Positions 10,814 to 22,262 of a stretch of DNA of 64,000 bases are shown piece by piece. How positions within the stretch are numbered: position 1 is the first letter of the stretch; every line of letters starts with the position of its first letter. Source of the DNA: Aquilaria yunnanensis. Lineage: Eukaryota > Streptophyta > Magnoliopsida > Malvales > Thymelaeaceae. The notes under the pieces were generated by a model. It made no database searches and was not told the origin of the DNA. It saw nothing but the letters and a program-made list of their open reading frames with translations. The translations under genes were made by a program, and so were the position numbers. The DNA lies in NCBI GenBank assembly GCA_039654915.1, contig CM077600.1, positions 77,385,992-77,449,991 of the forward strand, in the 5' to 3' direction.

Positions 10814-11529
10814 CTCCTGGGGTATAGTAGGTACCTTCGAGCTTGGGCAGCAAAGCAGTCTTTGGCCCGAGCTTTGGTTGAAGACAAATTGGAGAAGGCC
10901 AAAGTCTTTTGCGCCAACTCGGTGTTGATGAACACCAAGTTGAGCCAAATAGGCAAGGAGGAGATTGCCCATCTTCGGGAGGAACTCTTCAAGGGCCAAG
11001 AAGAGCTCTTGAAGGACTTTTCCAAGAAGATGTCTGACCTTGGCGATAAATTGGTCAGCCTGACTTCGGCCAACGAGGTCCTTCAGAAGGAAAAGGAATG
11101 GGATTCTGCCCTTTTGGCGAAGGCGATGGCTGAGAATGCCGAACTCCAGGCCAAGGTCGGCTCACTGAATGAGAGTTCGAAGAAGAAGAAGAAAACCGAG
11201 GAGCTGGAGAAGGAGATTTCTAACCTTCAGCAGGAGGTTTCGGATCTTAAACATGAGGCAGACGAGTTGGTCGTTGAAAGAGGCAAAGTCGTCCAGATGT
11301 CCAAGGTTGCTTTTCAGGACGGCTTCTGCCTAGCTTGTCATCAGTTTCTGAAGAAGTATCCGGACCTTGATCCTTACTTTCTGGCTACCCTGGATATTCC
11401 CGGGGGGCCTCGGTGGATGTGGTTAAGAGTCGAGTTCCTTAACCTGCCGTTTCCTCCTCCTGCACCGAAGGTGGCGGCGAAAGATTCAGGAGCTGAAGCT
11501 TCCCATGACGCCGGGGTCCCTTAGATATT

Positions 11530-13923
11530 CTAGTGTACATACTCAAGTGACCCTCTTGAGCACTATGTAAATACATGCATATTGGTCTAACCATAATGCA
11601 CATATTTACATTTATGCACACTATGGCAGCTAAGAAGGAAAACAATAGCACAAGTCTTAGTTTTGGCTTCCACACATTAGGCAATCTTGTTAAGTTCTAG
11701 TGGCCAACTACCGCACCTGTAACTTCCACTAATAAACTGTATCATTCTAGTCATATATCCCTTATTTTAATTGTGCCTTTATCAAGTAGAGACTTAGAGG
11801 AAACCAAGGAAATTTTTTTTACATCAATACCCAACCTATGGACCAAGTTATGGATTTTTTAAGTTGGTTACAAAATTCTGACCAAATAAACAGTAACTAA
11901 GCCAACTTTGCGACATCATATCATTGGGTACAGGGCTCTAAATTTAGACATTCCAAGTCCCAGTTAACACTCTAGATGTCCTCTAGGTGTGGTCAAAATT
12001 TCATACCAAGATTCATTCTACACAGGGAGATATTAAACTTTCGGTCTAGAGTCAAAATTCTGGCAACTTTTAGACCATTTTGCCCACACAATTTTTCCAA
12101 ACCATGCAAACACTTCATTTACAAGGGGAAATCCCTCCAAGGCTCTCCCATATATTTCCATTACACATAGGAATTACATTCTATTTCTTTTAATAACTTT
12201 ATGTGGCCAAAATAGAATTTACAAGTAAGCAGCCCATCATTCACACTTAGGCAGCTTTGCACCACATCACTTACATAGCCAAAACATTACTCAACTGTTC
12301 ACATACTTGTCTCATTTTACATACACTACATGTACATGCCTACATGCACTACAATATGGTCTTAACTCAGCTAAATACGCACCCTAGGTTACAGGAGGTC
12401 CTGAGACACAATGAACTCCAAAAATAGGATGCTGGACAGCTGCTGCACAACACAGTAAGTACCACCATTAAAAATACCAAATGTGCTCTTAAAATCACCA
12501 AAATTTCTAGATCATTACTAGACATATGGACGTTCATGTACCTAAAATTTCAGATTAAAACGCAAACTAAAAAGGTTATTTTGAAGGTGATCTTTCAGCT
12601 AGACCTGAAATGACAGAATTGAGGGGAGTATGTTTCACTGGGAAACTTAGTAAGGATAACACTTGCTTTCTTAAGGTAATGTGATCCTCATTAAAACATG
12701 CATCCAAAGACACTAAAACAAAAAACACACAATGCATATATACAACATATAGCAACCAAATGCAGTAGCCATTAACAAACAACAAACACATGAAATGCAG
12801 CAGCAACAATAACCATAGGTTAGTCCATAAAACCCATAATAAACATAACCAAGTCACTATAGCAGCCCTCCTCAAGCTAGTTCTTGGTCTTAGGAGGATT
12901 TTAATAATAGTTAGTACTAACTTTGGGCTCTAGAACCCCTTACTTTACTGCCATCATTGTGCACTTCACACTAGGTCACAAAACCTTCAATAAGTGCACT
13001 CCCCTCACTAAGCTTGGTTCATCAACCTCATGGCTCTCTTCCAAGCATAGCCCTAGCTCCATGGATGTTTGAAAATTGTAGGAAATAGTCCATGAGAGCA
13101 AGAGAACCCTTACCAAAGTGTGTAGGCCAAATTTGAAGCTTAATCCTTGAAGTACCCAAGCAATAGCTCTAGTTTGCTTCCAATTGCTTCCTTTTGCCTT
13201 CAATTTCAATTAATTGCAAGTTTGAAGTTGTGGTGGCTATGGAGGAAGTATGGCTGTGTTCTTGAGCTAGGGGAGGATGAAAATGAAAGAGGGATAAGTG
13301 ATTTGACCACTTAAATGGCCTTAAATGAGCTCAAGGGCACAAAACACACTTAACAAGCTTAACCTTGCTTTATGTCATTTTCTTTCTCACTAATTATGGT
13401 TTCTTTGTCTTAAACTCATTGGTACACATGTGCCCAACATTTTTGACTAATTATCAAGTCTTGTTTGGCTCCCCCATGGTGGGATAGCCCTACAAATTCC
13501 ACCCTTATACTTAAGTCAAAAGCTTGAACACCTTAAGGTTTACACTAAGACATTTAGGTCCTTATTGCAATTAGTGTTTCCTTTGTCCAAACTTGTCTTC
13601 CATTAGAAATTTGGTCCTCCAATAGCACTTTCATACCATTCATATCCTTCCCATAACTCTCCAAGTCTCTTTCTTGACAGTTTTGCAATTTAGTACCCGA
13701 AGTTTCAAAACCTTACAAAAAAAGTCCATAGGTTGCTTGAAAAACAAGCAATCCTTAAGGTTTTTCTTGGGGGCCAAGTTACCAACTTGGAACACTTTTA
13801 AGGAGGTGTTGATCATGCCTTTTACCCCTCACACTTCAATCACTATGGTGAGAATTACACAATATAATGGTTTTTAGCCATTATGACACACTTGTAATTC
13901 TCCCATTTTGTGAGGTGGTAACA
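11530..13923 (-). mobile_element. 5' LTR of composite element A2, 3'-truncated
   Basis: It matches the A LTR at 4185-6669 from its start (TGTTACCACC at 13923, minus strand) to about position 11530, so about 100 bp of its 3' end are missing. It abuts the end of the Tat antisense gene with no primer-binding site between. A short open frame at its 11530 end recurs in the other A LTRs. Confidence 0.8.
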
Positions 13924-14482
13924 AATGTGATTTATGATCATTGCCAATATGGTAAGAGCCTATTGGGTCACACACATAGAGCTATTTGGATCATTAGAGT
14001 GCCTGGGCTAATAATTTGGGTTTTGGTTTCACAATAATTTCGTATGAATAGTGGGCCCAGTAGTTGAGCCATTATTAAGCCCTAAATAAAAGCCTAATTG
14101 GATTAGGGCTTTGAAACCCATTAGGCCTAGAAGTTGAGTTTCACTATAAATACAACTTTTAGTAAGAAATTTGTAGTTTCTTGCCCTAGCCTCCCAAAAG
14201 GATAGCTGCACTCTTCTCTTGCAATTCCTTGGAGGACGCAAGCTAGCACTGCGAGCACAAGAGAAACACATCTACTGGGGTGTGGCGGAAAGTGTGGATA
14301 CCATAGAGAGCTTGAACACGTCAACTGTTAAGGTTTTTTTATTCCACTCTACAGTTGAGTTAGAGATCTCAACCAAAAATTAGGTATGAAAATTTTTGAA
14401 CACCCGGTTTACCGTGTTTCATTTGCATGTTGGAGGGTTTCGGTTAAATTCCACTGCGCTGGTTGGCTCCCAAAACCCAACA
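13924..14482 (+). mobile_element. Copia-F LTR, 3' half
   Basis: It matches the second part of the Copia-F LTR (about 56709-57263), including cactataaataca near 14140 and the end CCCAACA at 14482. The Copia-F primer site does not follow. Confidence 0.8.
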
Positions 14483-14483
14483 G

Positions 14484-14615
14484 TAATTAGGTTTGATTAT
14501 GTCACAGAAAACATATAATAAACACAATTACTGGATTAATGCCTTAATAAAATACCATGACTCAATGTGCAAATTACAATCATCTCATGATTGGCTTTTG
14601 GGCACAACACTAACA
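14484..14615 (-). mobile_element. Copia-F LTR, first about 130 bp, inverted
   Basis: It matches the LTR start of Copia-F in reverse, ending CACAACACTAACA at 14615. It lies back to back with the plus-strand LTR half at 13924-14482, so this is a rearranged remnant. Confidence 0.75.
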
Positions 14616-15993
14616 ATCGCTAGTACCCACGATGTGTCGCCATTACCATAAAAAGCGATAGCTCATTACCAACTGTGGCAACATGTCACTGTAGGCATAA
14701 TGATTGAATTTTTTTAATTTTGCTAGAGTGGTCAGGGGAAAACCTAAGGGGTTCTTATTGTACCTTGGGGTCCAAGCCTTCCAAGGGTACTCAGAGTCTT
14801 CCAAAATTCCTTCAACACCTAGGAGTTTCTTTGAGTTTTATAGTTGCTTTTGCCATAAGCAAGGAAACTAGTTTTCAAAATATCACAACTAAGTACCACT
14901 AGCTTGGGTGAAAGGTTTAGAACCCTTGGTGACTTAGCCGTCCCATTTGAAAGGTTTAGAACCCTTGGCGACTTAGCCGTCCCATTAGCCACAAGGTTGC
15001 AAGGCAAAATCTTAGTGCACCTAGTCTACAAGGTCTTTATGGCCTAGTCTACAATAGTCCCACCATGGTGGCACTGTACAACATAAAATGGATAGGTTCA
15101 ACTGGTGATTTATCACTAGCTAGGCTGGCAAGCTAAGCTTCCTAAAGGATAAGGCTTTGCCTTATAGTTCATGGACGAGGATGAGGAGTGGTCACAAGGG
15201 ACCTAGGCATATGCATATGTTCGACCCTCAAGCTGTATAAGCTTATAGCATGTTACATATGTTCTCATATGTAGAGTCCTTAGTAACTTTTCTTGCAAGT
15301 GAAGTGAGGACAATTACTAAGCACATCTAAATTCTCAGTCCCTAGTTATGTTGTGGAGATTCTGACATTACTTAACCAAATAACCACAGCGGGTTGTCAT
15401 GGTAGTTTGTTGCTGCTGTAGGTACCTTGCTTGAGAATCTTTTTGATTCTTCTCTACTTGAGTTACTTATAGGTTAAGTTATAGTACTAACTATAGTCTT
15501 CTTTTGGCCGTAGAGCCTAGCAGCACATGGACAAGGACTTTAGTCACTTGCCACTGGGACTCGCATCCAAGGTGGGAGTTAGTTTAAAAAGATCTCAATT
15601 GAGGCTTCTAAATATCATACTCCTGGTTGCCACCATTGTCTATGTTTTGAGGAGTCTTAGACTCTAGGGTTGCTCTTAGGTGAGGGCATTAACCAACTTT
15701 TTATATGAATGCTCCCACACAGTTGTTACATGTAGTAAATTCACATAAATGTTAATTTTGTATGCTTTTGCTATTTGAACTTGTTTTCTATGGAAATCTC
15801 TTACCCAAGTCAATGTTTCATGGATTTTGTTAATCCAATTCAAAGCATAAAGACCATGCATTTTATAAATTCTAGGTTAATCAACTAGTATCATGGAGTC
15901 TTAATCTGCACACATATATAGCTAGCGAATAACAACCACTATGAGACCAGCTCTCACAGGCTTCCTGGGCAGGAGCCAAGGATGGTCATGTCA
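14616..15993 (+). mobile_element. 5' LTR of element B, 5'-truncated
   Basis: It matches the 3' LTR (from about 21705) and the solo LTR (38795-41277), and ends CATGTCA before the primer site. It contains a perfect-register 39-bp tandem duplication at 14909-14947 and 14948-14986 (tgaaaggtttagaaccc...) that the 3' LTR lacks. Short frames here are not credible genes. Confidence 0.8.
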
Positions 15994-15997
15994 GTTT

Positions 15998-16012
15998 TTG
16001 GTATTAGAGCTT
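15998..16012 (+). other. Primer-binding site of element B (tRNA-Met type)
   Basis: TTGGTATTAGAGCTT lies four bases after the LTR end and differs by one base from the usual initiator-Met primer site containing TGGTATCAGAGC. Confidence 0.75.
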
Positions 16013-16134
16013 AAAGTTCACTTTATAGATATTGGAGGCTAAGACTGACATCTAGTTTTGGAAGTCCATGTGCTAGGATAGTTAGTACTGACCAACATCT
16101 AGGGAATGTTGTCTAGCTTTGGTTGTAGGTTATT

Positions 16135-17260
16135 ATGGTTGACACTAGGTTAATAGATTCAAGAGGAAATAGAGAACCTGATGAAGGTTCTAATGACCCA
16201 GTTATGGGAAGGCTAGATGAGATATCCATGGTGCTTCAGGAGTTAACTCAAATTGGCAGAGGGTTTGACTACCATCGCGATTCATTTGTTTCAAGATCAT
16301 GATGACAGAGAAGTTGTCCAAGAGGAGAATGATCCATGTCTGGATCAAGAGATGCACACTGAGGAGTAGAAAGTGCCTAGGGCTCAGGAATGGAGAGATG
16401 AGGAAGAGGAGCCAGAAGTTATGAAGGCTCCAATGAGGGGAGACACCACACATCATATGAGGTTGTTGGAGAAGTTTAAGACTATTGGCCCACCAAGTTT
16501 TGATGGGATAGGTGATCTTGATCGAGCAAAAGATTGGTTGTCTAGGATGAATTGACTTTTCACTTGTGGAGGTTGTGAATTAGAGAAAAGGAAGGTCTTA
16601 GTACCTTTCTTTTTGAGATGGAGCGCTAGTTTATGGTGGGATGATGTGATGGAGATGCTGATAGAAAGTAATGGTACTTGACTGGGTCACAATAAAAAGG
16701 TGCTCAAATGGTCAAACTTTGAGAATAAGTTTTGAGAAGAATATATCAGTGAAGCTACATAGGATCAGAGGAGGATCAAATTTGAGAATTTAGTGCAAAG
16801 AGAGATGTTTGTGCGGGAGTATGAGCAGTGTTACAATTCACTCGTTCAGTATGCTCCCTACATGGTTGAAAATGATGAGTTGAAGGCAACAAAATTCTTC
16901 CAAGGTTTGAATCCTATGCTTCGGAGGTATATGGTAATAGTGGATATCCAGAGTTATCGCCAAGTGGTTTAGAAGGCATTAGCCTTAAAAAGGAAGTTTG
17001 AGGATATGAAGGCACCTAGCAAAAAGGTGGAGGTTGGACCAGCAAACCATCGAAAGAGTGTCAGGAAATGACCAATGGTTGAAAGCCAAGGTCCCTACAA
17101 GAGAAAGAAAATGGGTTTATGCACTAAGTATAGACGGTTCCATGGTACAAGGCCATGTACCTTGGGGACTGATGTTTGCAATATTTGTGGTCAGAGAGGA
17201 CACTGGGTGAGAGAATGCCCATGGGCTTGACCTTTGCCAAGTCCACCCAGGAACCTACCC
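16135..17260 (+). pseudogene. Element B gag
   Basis: Gag forms the particle that packages element RNA. The frame starts at ATG 16135 (MVDTRLIDSRG). It continues through MRLLEKFKTIGPPSFDG and DLDRAKDWLSRM, typical of the retrotransposon gag domain, and ends with a nucleic-acid-binding zinc knuckle CNICGQRGHWVREC (17177-17218; CX2CX4HX4C). Numerous stops and shifts interrupt it, for example just after 16552. The upstream leader (16013-16134) has no gene. Confidence 0.75.
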
Positions 17261-17369
17261 CCTGCACCCCTTGCCATAGGAAAATGATAGTAGTGTAGCC
17301 ATAGTAGTAGTTGAGCCAAGGGTTTTTGCTCTGGCTAGTCAGGTGACGAAGGAGTCAACCACCATTTGA

Positions 17370-17726
17370 GATAATTTCACTTTTCAGAATGGTAGTGTTA
17401 GAGTAATTTTTGATATAGGAGGTACTCTTTTTGTGATATTGTTTGCATTGGTGGATAAGCTTAAATTGCATCAAGAAATCTTAGGTAAGTTGAGACTCAT
17501 CAGAACTGCAGGGAGGAGTTTTATTGTGACCAATAAGGTGGTTACTAGGTATCCCTTGAGTTTAGGTGACCATGATTTCTTTTGTGAGTTGTGGTTGATA
17601 GAATTGAGGTCTTATGAGTTGGGAATGGACTACCTAAGTAAGGATAAGGCACAAATTAACTATCCAAATCACTATGTTGATATTACTGATGCACTGGGAG
17701 CTAGAGTGACTTTAGAGGAGCATTAG
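17370..17726 (+). pseudogene. Element B protease
   Basis: A retropepsin-like aspartic protease region precedes the reverse transcriptase. The expected active site D-S/T-G appears as FDIGGT, so the catalytic triplet is altered. YELGMDYLSKDKAQINY corresponds to the usual YDVILGMDWL block. The open frame runs 17433-17726. Confidence 0.65.
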
Positions 17727-17829
17727 CATCTAATTCTTAAAGTTTGCATCTTAGACTTATTGATACCATCCCCATAGCCCGCAAGGGTGATTATTATTCA
17801 TTGAATGGGGTGGCCATATAGGAGGAACT

Positions 17830-18815
17830 TGAGAAGATCCTTGTAGCCAATCAGTTTCCTGGAGTGTTTCTAGTAGAGTTGCCTGGGTTACTGGCCAAGA
17901 GGGACACTGAGTTTGCAATCCATCTTCAGCCTGGGATTCCTATTTCGATACCACCTTACAAAATGTCAGCTCCTGATATGGATGAGTTAAAGAAGCAGTT
18001 AGAGGAACTATTAGAAAAAGGCTTTATAAGGCCTAGTGTATCACCGTGTGGAGCCTTGGTGTTGCTTATGAAGAAGAAGGACTGAACTTTGAGATTATAC
18101 GTCGACTATAGAAAGTTGAACGCAGTAACAATCAAGAATAAGTATCCGCTTCTTAGAATTGATGAATTGTTTGATAAACTCAGAGGAGCGAAGGCATTTT
18201 CTAGGATTGACCTACGGTATGGATGCTTTCATATTAGAGTTAAGGAGCAAGATATCCTGAAAGCTTCTTTTAGGACAACATATGGACACTACGAATATAC
18301 GGTTATGTCGTTTGGTGTGACTAACAGCCTAGCAGTGTTCGTGGAAGCTATGAATTGAATTGGTAGACCATTTCTGGATCAATTTGTTGAAGTTTTCATC
18401 GATGACATTTTGGTGTACTCACAATCTTCTCCAGAACATAAAAAGCGGCTTAGGACAGTTTTGCAAGTGCTGAAAGATAATCAGTACTATGAAAAGTAGT
18501 CTAAGTGTGAGTTTTAGTCTGAAAGGATTTAATTTTTGGGACATATCATCAGTGCTCAGGGTTTATCAACTGATCCTAAAAAGGTTTAGGTGGTAATTGA
18601 GTGGAAGAGAACAACTATAGTTATAGAGGTTAGGAGTTTCTTGGGCTTAGCAGGCTACTACAAGCGATTCGTAGAGAAATTCTCTGTGATAGCTACACCA
18701 TTAATGCCCCTGACCAAGAAAACTCAAAAATTTCAATGGAAACTGAAGTACGGGAAAGCTCACATGGAGTTAAAGAGAAGATTGACTAGTGCACCGATAC
18801 TCATTCTATGAGATC
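17830..18815 (+). pseudogene. Element B reverse transcriptase
   Basis: It copies element RNA to DNA. Blocks appear in order: [71 protein letters not shown], the catalytic FIDDILVYS (about 18395-18420) and EVRSFLGLAGYYKRFV. This is the chromovirus gypsy pattern. At least five in-frame stops are present, including 18083-18085, 18356-18358 and 18809-18811. Confidence 0.8.
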
Positions 18816-19200
18816 CAAACAAGGATTTTATAGTGTACACAGATGCATCGGGTATTGGTCTAGGGCGTCTATTGATGCAGGATAGTCAAGTGATCGCCTA
18901 TGGCTCAAGACAGTTGAGGCCTAATGAGTTGAACTACCCAGTTCATGACCTTGAGCTAGCGGCGGTAATCTTTGCACTCATGCTGTGGAGGCATTATTTG
19001 ATGGAGAGGTCGTTCAGGATCTTCACCGATCGTAAGAGTTTGAAATATCTAATCACATAGAAGGATCTGAACATGAGGCAACGTCGATGGATTGAATACA
19101 CAAAAGATTTTGATTGTTCAATAGAGTACAGTGCAGGCAATGGAAATGTAGTAGTTGATGCATTGAGCCGAAAGTACACAGGAGTGATCCTATCTAAGGA
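18816..19200 (+). pseudogene. Element B RNase H
   Basis: It would degrade the RNA strand of the RNA-DNA hybrid. It shows [11 protein letters not shown] (first catalytic Asp), [15 protein letters not shown] (Glu), [10 protein letters not shown] (Asp) and VDALSRKYTG at the end. A stop sits at 19058-19060. Confidence 0.8.
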
Positions 19201-19439
19201 TTAGGCTATGAATTCCTCAGGAAGAGCTTTGGGGGATTTTTTCTCGGCTTTACATGAATGTTGGCAAAACCATGAAAAATCCCTAGTCTAAATTCTGGAA
19301 ATACAATCAGCTTGGTTAGTCGGAGTTAAAGATGCTCAAATGAAAGATTCATTGTTGAAGAAAATTTTGGGAGAAGTGAAGTTTAGTACTGTGAAGAAGG
19401 AATTCTAGTACAAGGACAAGATACTACACCATGGAGATC

Positions 19440-20605
19440 ATCTCTATGTATCAAATACTGAGGGACTTAGGCAGCAAGTTTTGCAGGAGGCACATAGTAG
19501 TACTTTGAATGTTCACCCTGGTATTAGTAAGATGTATCATGACCGAAAAATGCATTTCTGGTGGCCAGAACTCAAGAAGGATGTAGCAGGACATGTGGCT
19601 AAATGTTTGACACGCCAAATGGTTAAAGATAAACATCAGAAACCAGTGAGCACACTTTAGAGTTTACCTCTTTCGGTGAGGAAGTAGGGGTCCATTACTA
19701 TGTATTTCCTAGTAGGATTTCCAAATACCTAGAGTCAACATGATGCTATATGGGTAGTGGTCGATCGGTTGACAAAGTTGGCACACTTTATACCTATAAA
19801 GCTTATTTATACATTGGAGAGATTGGCTCAGTTGTATGTCAAGGAGATTGTTAGGTTGCATAACATATTGGATCAGATGATATATGATAGAGATCCTCAA
19901 ATTGTGTACGATTTTGGAATGGTTTCTCAGAGGCATTAGGAAGCAAGGTTAGTTTCAATACTACTTTCCATCCTTAGACTGATGGACAGTCTGAGAGAAT
20001 GATCCAGACTCTACTAGATACGTTGTGCATGTGTGCTATGGATTTTAGAGGTGATTAGCATCAGCCTTTACCACTCATTGAGTTTACTTACAACAACAGC
20101 CACCAAACTGTTGTTGGTCTGGCACCATATGAGGCTTTGTATCGTAGGCATTGCATGATGCCCATTTTTGAGCTAATCCTTTGGACAGAGAAGTTGTTGG
20201 TCCTGAAATCATAGCTAATACCACAACTAAGATTAAATTGATCCAAAAATGGATTAAACCAGCCACTGACTGGCAGACAAAGCATTGGTTGTCGTTTCCA
20301 CCTAACCTATCCCCAGTGCACAACATTTTTCACATTAGTCTTCTAAGAAAGTGCACAGTAGAACCGGGATAGGTAGTTAATCGTTCAGTGATACCCATCT
20401 AGGAAGACTTGACCTATGAAAAGAAACCCGTTGAGATACTTGATAAGCAAGTCAAGAAACTTTGAACCAAATGAATTCCAATGGTTAAGATCCCTTAATC
20501 TAACCATAGTGAGGACGACGCTACTTGGCAGATGAAGTAGGATATGCTGAAAATATATCCTAGTGTTTTTGTACAATTGGAGCGGATTTTAGAGGACCAA
20601 ATTCC
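19440..20605 (+). pseudogene. Element B integrase with chromodomain-like tail, internally deleted
   Basis: VHPGISKMYHDRKMHFWWPEL begins the zinc-binding part. The core has AIWVVVDRLTKLAHFIPIKL and YDRDPQIV. The sequence then jumps from KPATDWQTKHWLS to SPVHNIFHISLLRKC, so the GPY/F-region module (present in A1 at about 880-1050) is deleted. The tail (TYEKKPVEILDKQVKKL, IPMVKIP) resembles the A1 tail. There are many stops and shifts. Confidence 0.75.
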
Positions 20606-20620
20606 AAAAAGAAGGGAGAA
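20606..20620 (+). other. Polypurine tract of element B
   Basis: AAAAAGAAGGGAGAA directly precedes the LTR start TGTTATGGCT. Confidence 0.8.
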
Positions 20621-22262
20621 TGTTATGGCTCTCCTAGTTGAAGGCTTGCTTGAGGAAGGTAAGGTGTTTCAAATTAAATTTTTAACCTTACTTCACGTTC
20701 ACCTAGCAAGAATGGGTAAGTTTAGGAAAGTTCACTAAGTTTTGAGCAGATTAAGGCATTAAATGAGGTTCAAGGGAAAAATGGTAATTTTGCATCCCAA
20801 ATAGTTGAGGTAAGCCTAAAGTGTTGAAAATGAGTTTTTGATAACCTAAATTTTAACTTTAACACAAACTTAGTTGAAATAAACAAGATTTGACCAAGTT
20901 TGACTAAGGTTTCCTAAAGGAGGGGACTTATTTGTAACTTTTTAAATTCTTGGATGGCTTTTTAGTTAAGAGGTTATAAAACTTGGTAAAGTGAGGGAAG
21001 AGGCCACATTTGTGACTTAAACTCAACTTTCTCCTTCATCCTACCAACTTCCTATCAATCGAAGCCCAAAATGAAGAAAATTTGATGAAAATGGGAGCCA
21101 CCAAGGATGTACCTGCTATGGAAAGCTTGTTTCAAGGGTGATTTCAAGTTTTTGAACCTTGGAACCAAGTTTTCCACAATCCGCTATTTTTGATGTGAGG
21201 TAACACTTACGCTCTTGGTAGATTCTTGTTTATTAGATGTTTGGAAGCTTGGGTTTTAGTTAGAAGCTAGTAATTATATGATTTCTACCTTTGGTTGCTT
21301 GGAACTAGGTGGACCTTTGTAGAACTTGAGTTCTTGAGGAAGGGTTGCTTGTTTCTTGCTTGTGAAGTGAAGTTAAGGTAAGGGATTTATGCTTTCAATC
21401 TTAATTGATGCTATTGGAATAAGTTAGCTTGATGAATTCGAGTATTTCTAGCAATAGCAATAATTAGTGGCAAGGTTGAATCATGGTGGACTATAAGGTT
21501 TGTGATGATTGGAATGATGTTATAATGCATCATAGGTTGACTTGTGATAGTTGGTTATGATATATGTAACAAGTTTTATATGTATGTGAAGTTTGGAGGC
21601 TATCCATGCTTGTTTGATATGTTTGGAAAGTATGCAAAGTCCATAGTAGTGAAACTAGAAATTTTTTGTGTTGTCATAGCTATTGGTGATGCATCGGCAA
21701 TCATTGCCAGTACCCATGACACATCGCTGTTACCATGAAAACTTGCAGCTTGTTGCCAACTGTGACACGTCGCCGCAGGCGTAATGATTGAAATTTTTCA
21801 TTTTTGGTAGAGAGGTCAGAGGAAAACCTTATATGGTTCATACGGTCCTTAAGGTCTAAGCATTCTAAGGGTACTCCGAGTCTTCCAAAATTCCTTCGAG
21901 ACATAGGAGTTTGATTGAGTTTTATGGTTACCATTAGCATAAGGAAGGAAACTAGTTTTCAAAAGATCACAACTAAGTACCACTAGCTTGGGTGAAAGGT
22001 TTAGAACCCTTGGTGACCTAGCCGTGCTGTTAGCCACAAGGTTGCAAGGCTTAGCCACAAGGTTGCAAGGCAAAATCTTAGTGCACTTAGTATACAAGGT
22101 CTTTATGGTCTAGTCTACAATAGTCCCACCATAGTTCCCCTGTACAACATAAAAGGGAGAGGTTCAACGGGTGATTTATCACTAGTTAGGCTAGCAAGCT
22201 AAGCTTGTTAGAGGACAAGGCTGTGCCTTATAGTTCAAGGATGAGGATGAGGAGTGGTCCTA
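20621..22262 (+). mobile_element. 3' LTR of element B, left part
   Basis: It starts TGTTATGGCT and matches the solo LTR at 38795. It carries its own 21-bp tandem duplication (ttagccacaaggttgcaaggc, 22030-22050 and 22051-22071), different from the one in the 5' LTR. It is interrupted at 22262 by Tat T2 and resumes at 31905. Confidence 0.85.

Larger units (their letters stand above)
9021..11524 (+). pseudogene. Antisense additional gene of Tat T1: four exons, putative gypsy-type transposon (plant mobile-like) protein
   Basis: I read four exons: 9021-9851, 9923-10366, 10456-10715 and 10814-11524. The introns (71, 89 and 98 bp) have GT-AG ends and keep phase: AAG and GAG codons are rebuilt across the first two, and the third falls between codons. 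Exon 1 carries the conserved block around KMICDFCQFHG, LCYFNAFLCMCGIFGVEP and FTFATKDSWLGWQRKFFF, which I recognise as the plant 'putative gypsy type transposon' domain (PF04195-like). Exon 2 is Lys/Ala-rich and low complexity (KKAKKDTPLPP; acidic DSDDDY). Exon 4 is a long Glu/Lys/Leu coiled coil (about 10862-11300). Damage is light: one frameshift near 9187 and one TAA at 9988-9990. Its molecular role is unknown. It lies antisense to the element that carries it. Confidence 0.75.
7173..11529 (-). mobile_element. Tat-lineage element T1, 3' half: 3' LTR and an antisense gene
   Basis: The minus-strand element is inserted in the A2 integrase. Its LTR (7173-8226) and polypurine tract (8227-8236) define the minus orientation, yet the only gene in it (9021-11524) runs on the plus strand. 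An extra antisense reading frame between pol and the 3' LTR is an established feature of several Tat-lineage gypsy elements. The 5' half is missing; the element breaks at about 11529 against an A LTR. Confidence 0.75.
4185..13923 (-). mobile_element. Composite minus-strand A element (A2): 5' LTR, captured Tat T1 fragment, integrase tail, 3' LTR
   Basis: On the minus strand this reads: A LTR (13923 to 11530, missing about 100 bp at its 3' end), Tat T1 fragment (11529 to 7173), A integrase tail (7172 to 6685), polypurine tract, A LTR (6669 to 4185). The best reading is a nested Tat insertion followed by loss of the Tat 5' half together with A gag and most of pol. The bases flanking the two outer ends do not match, so the outer target duplication is lost or the ends come from different events. 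Confidence 0.6.
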
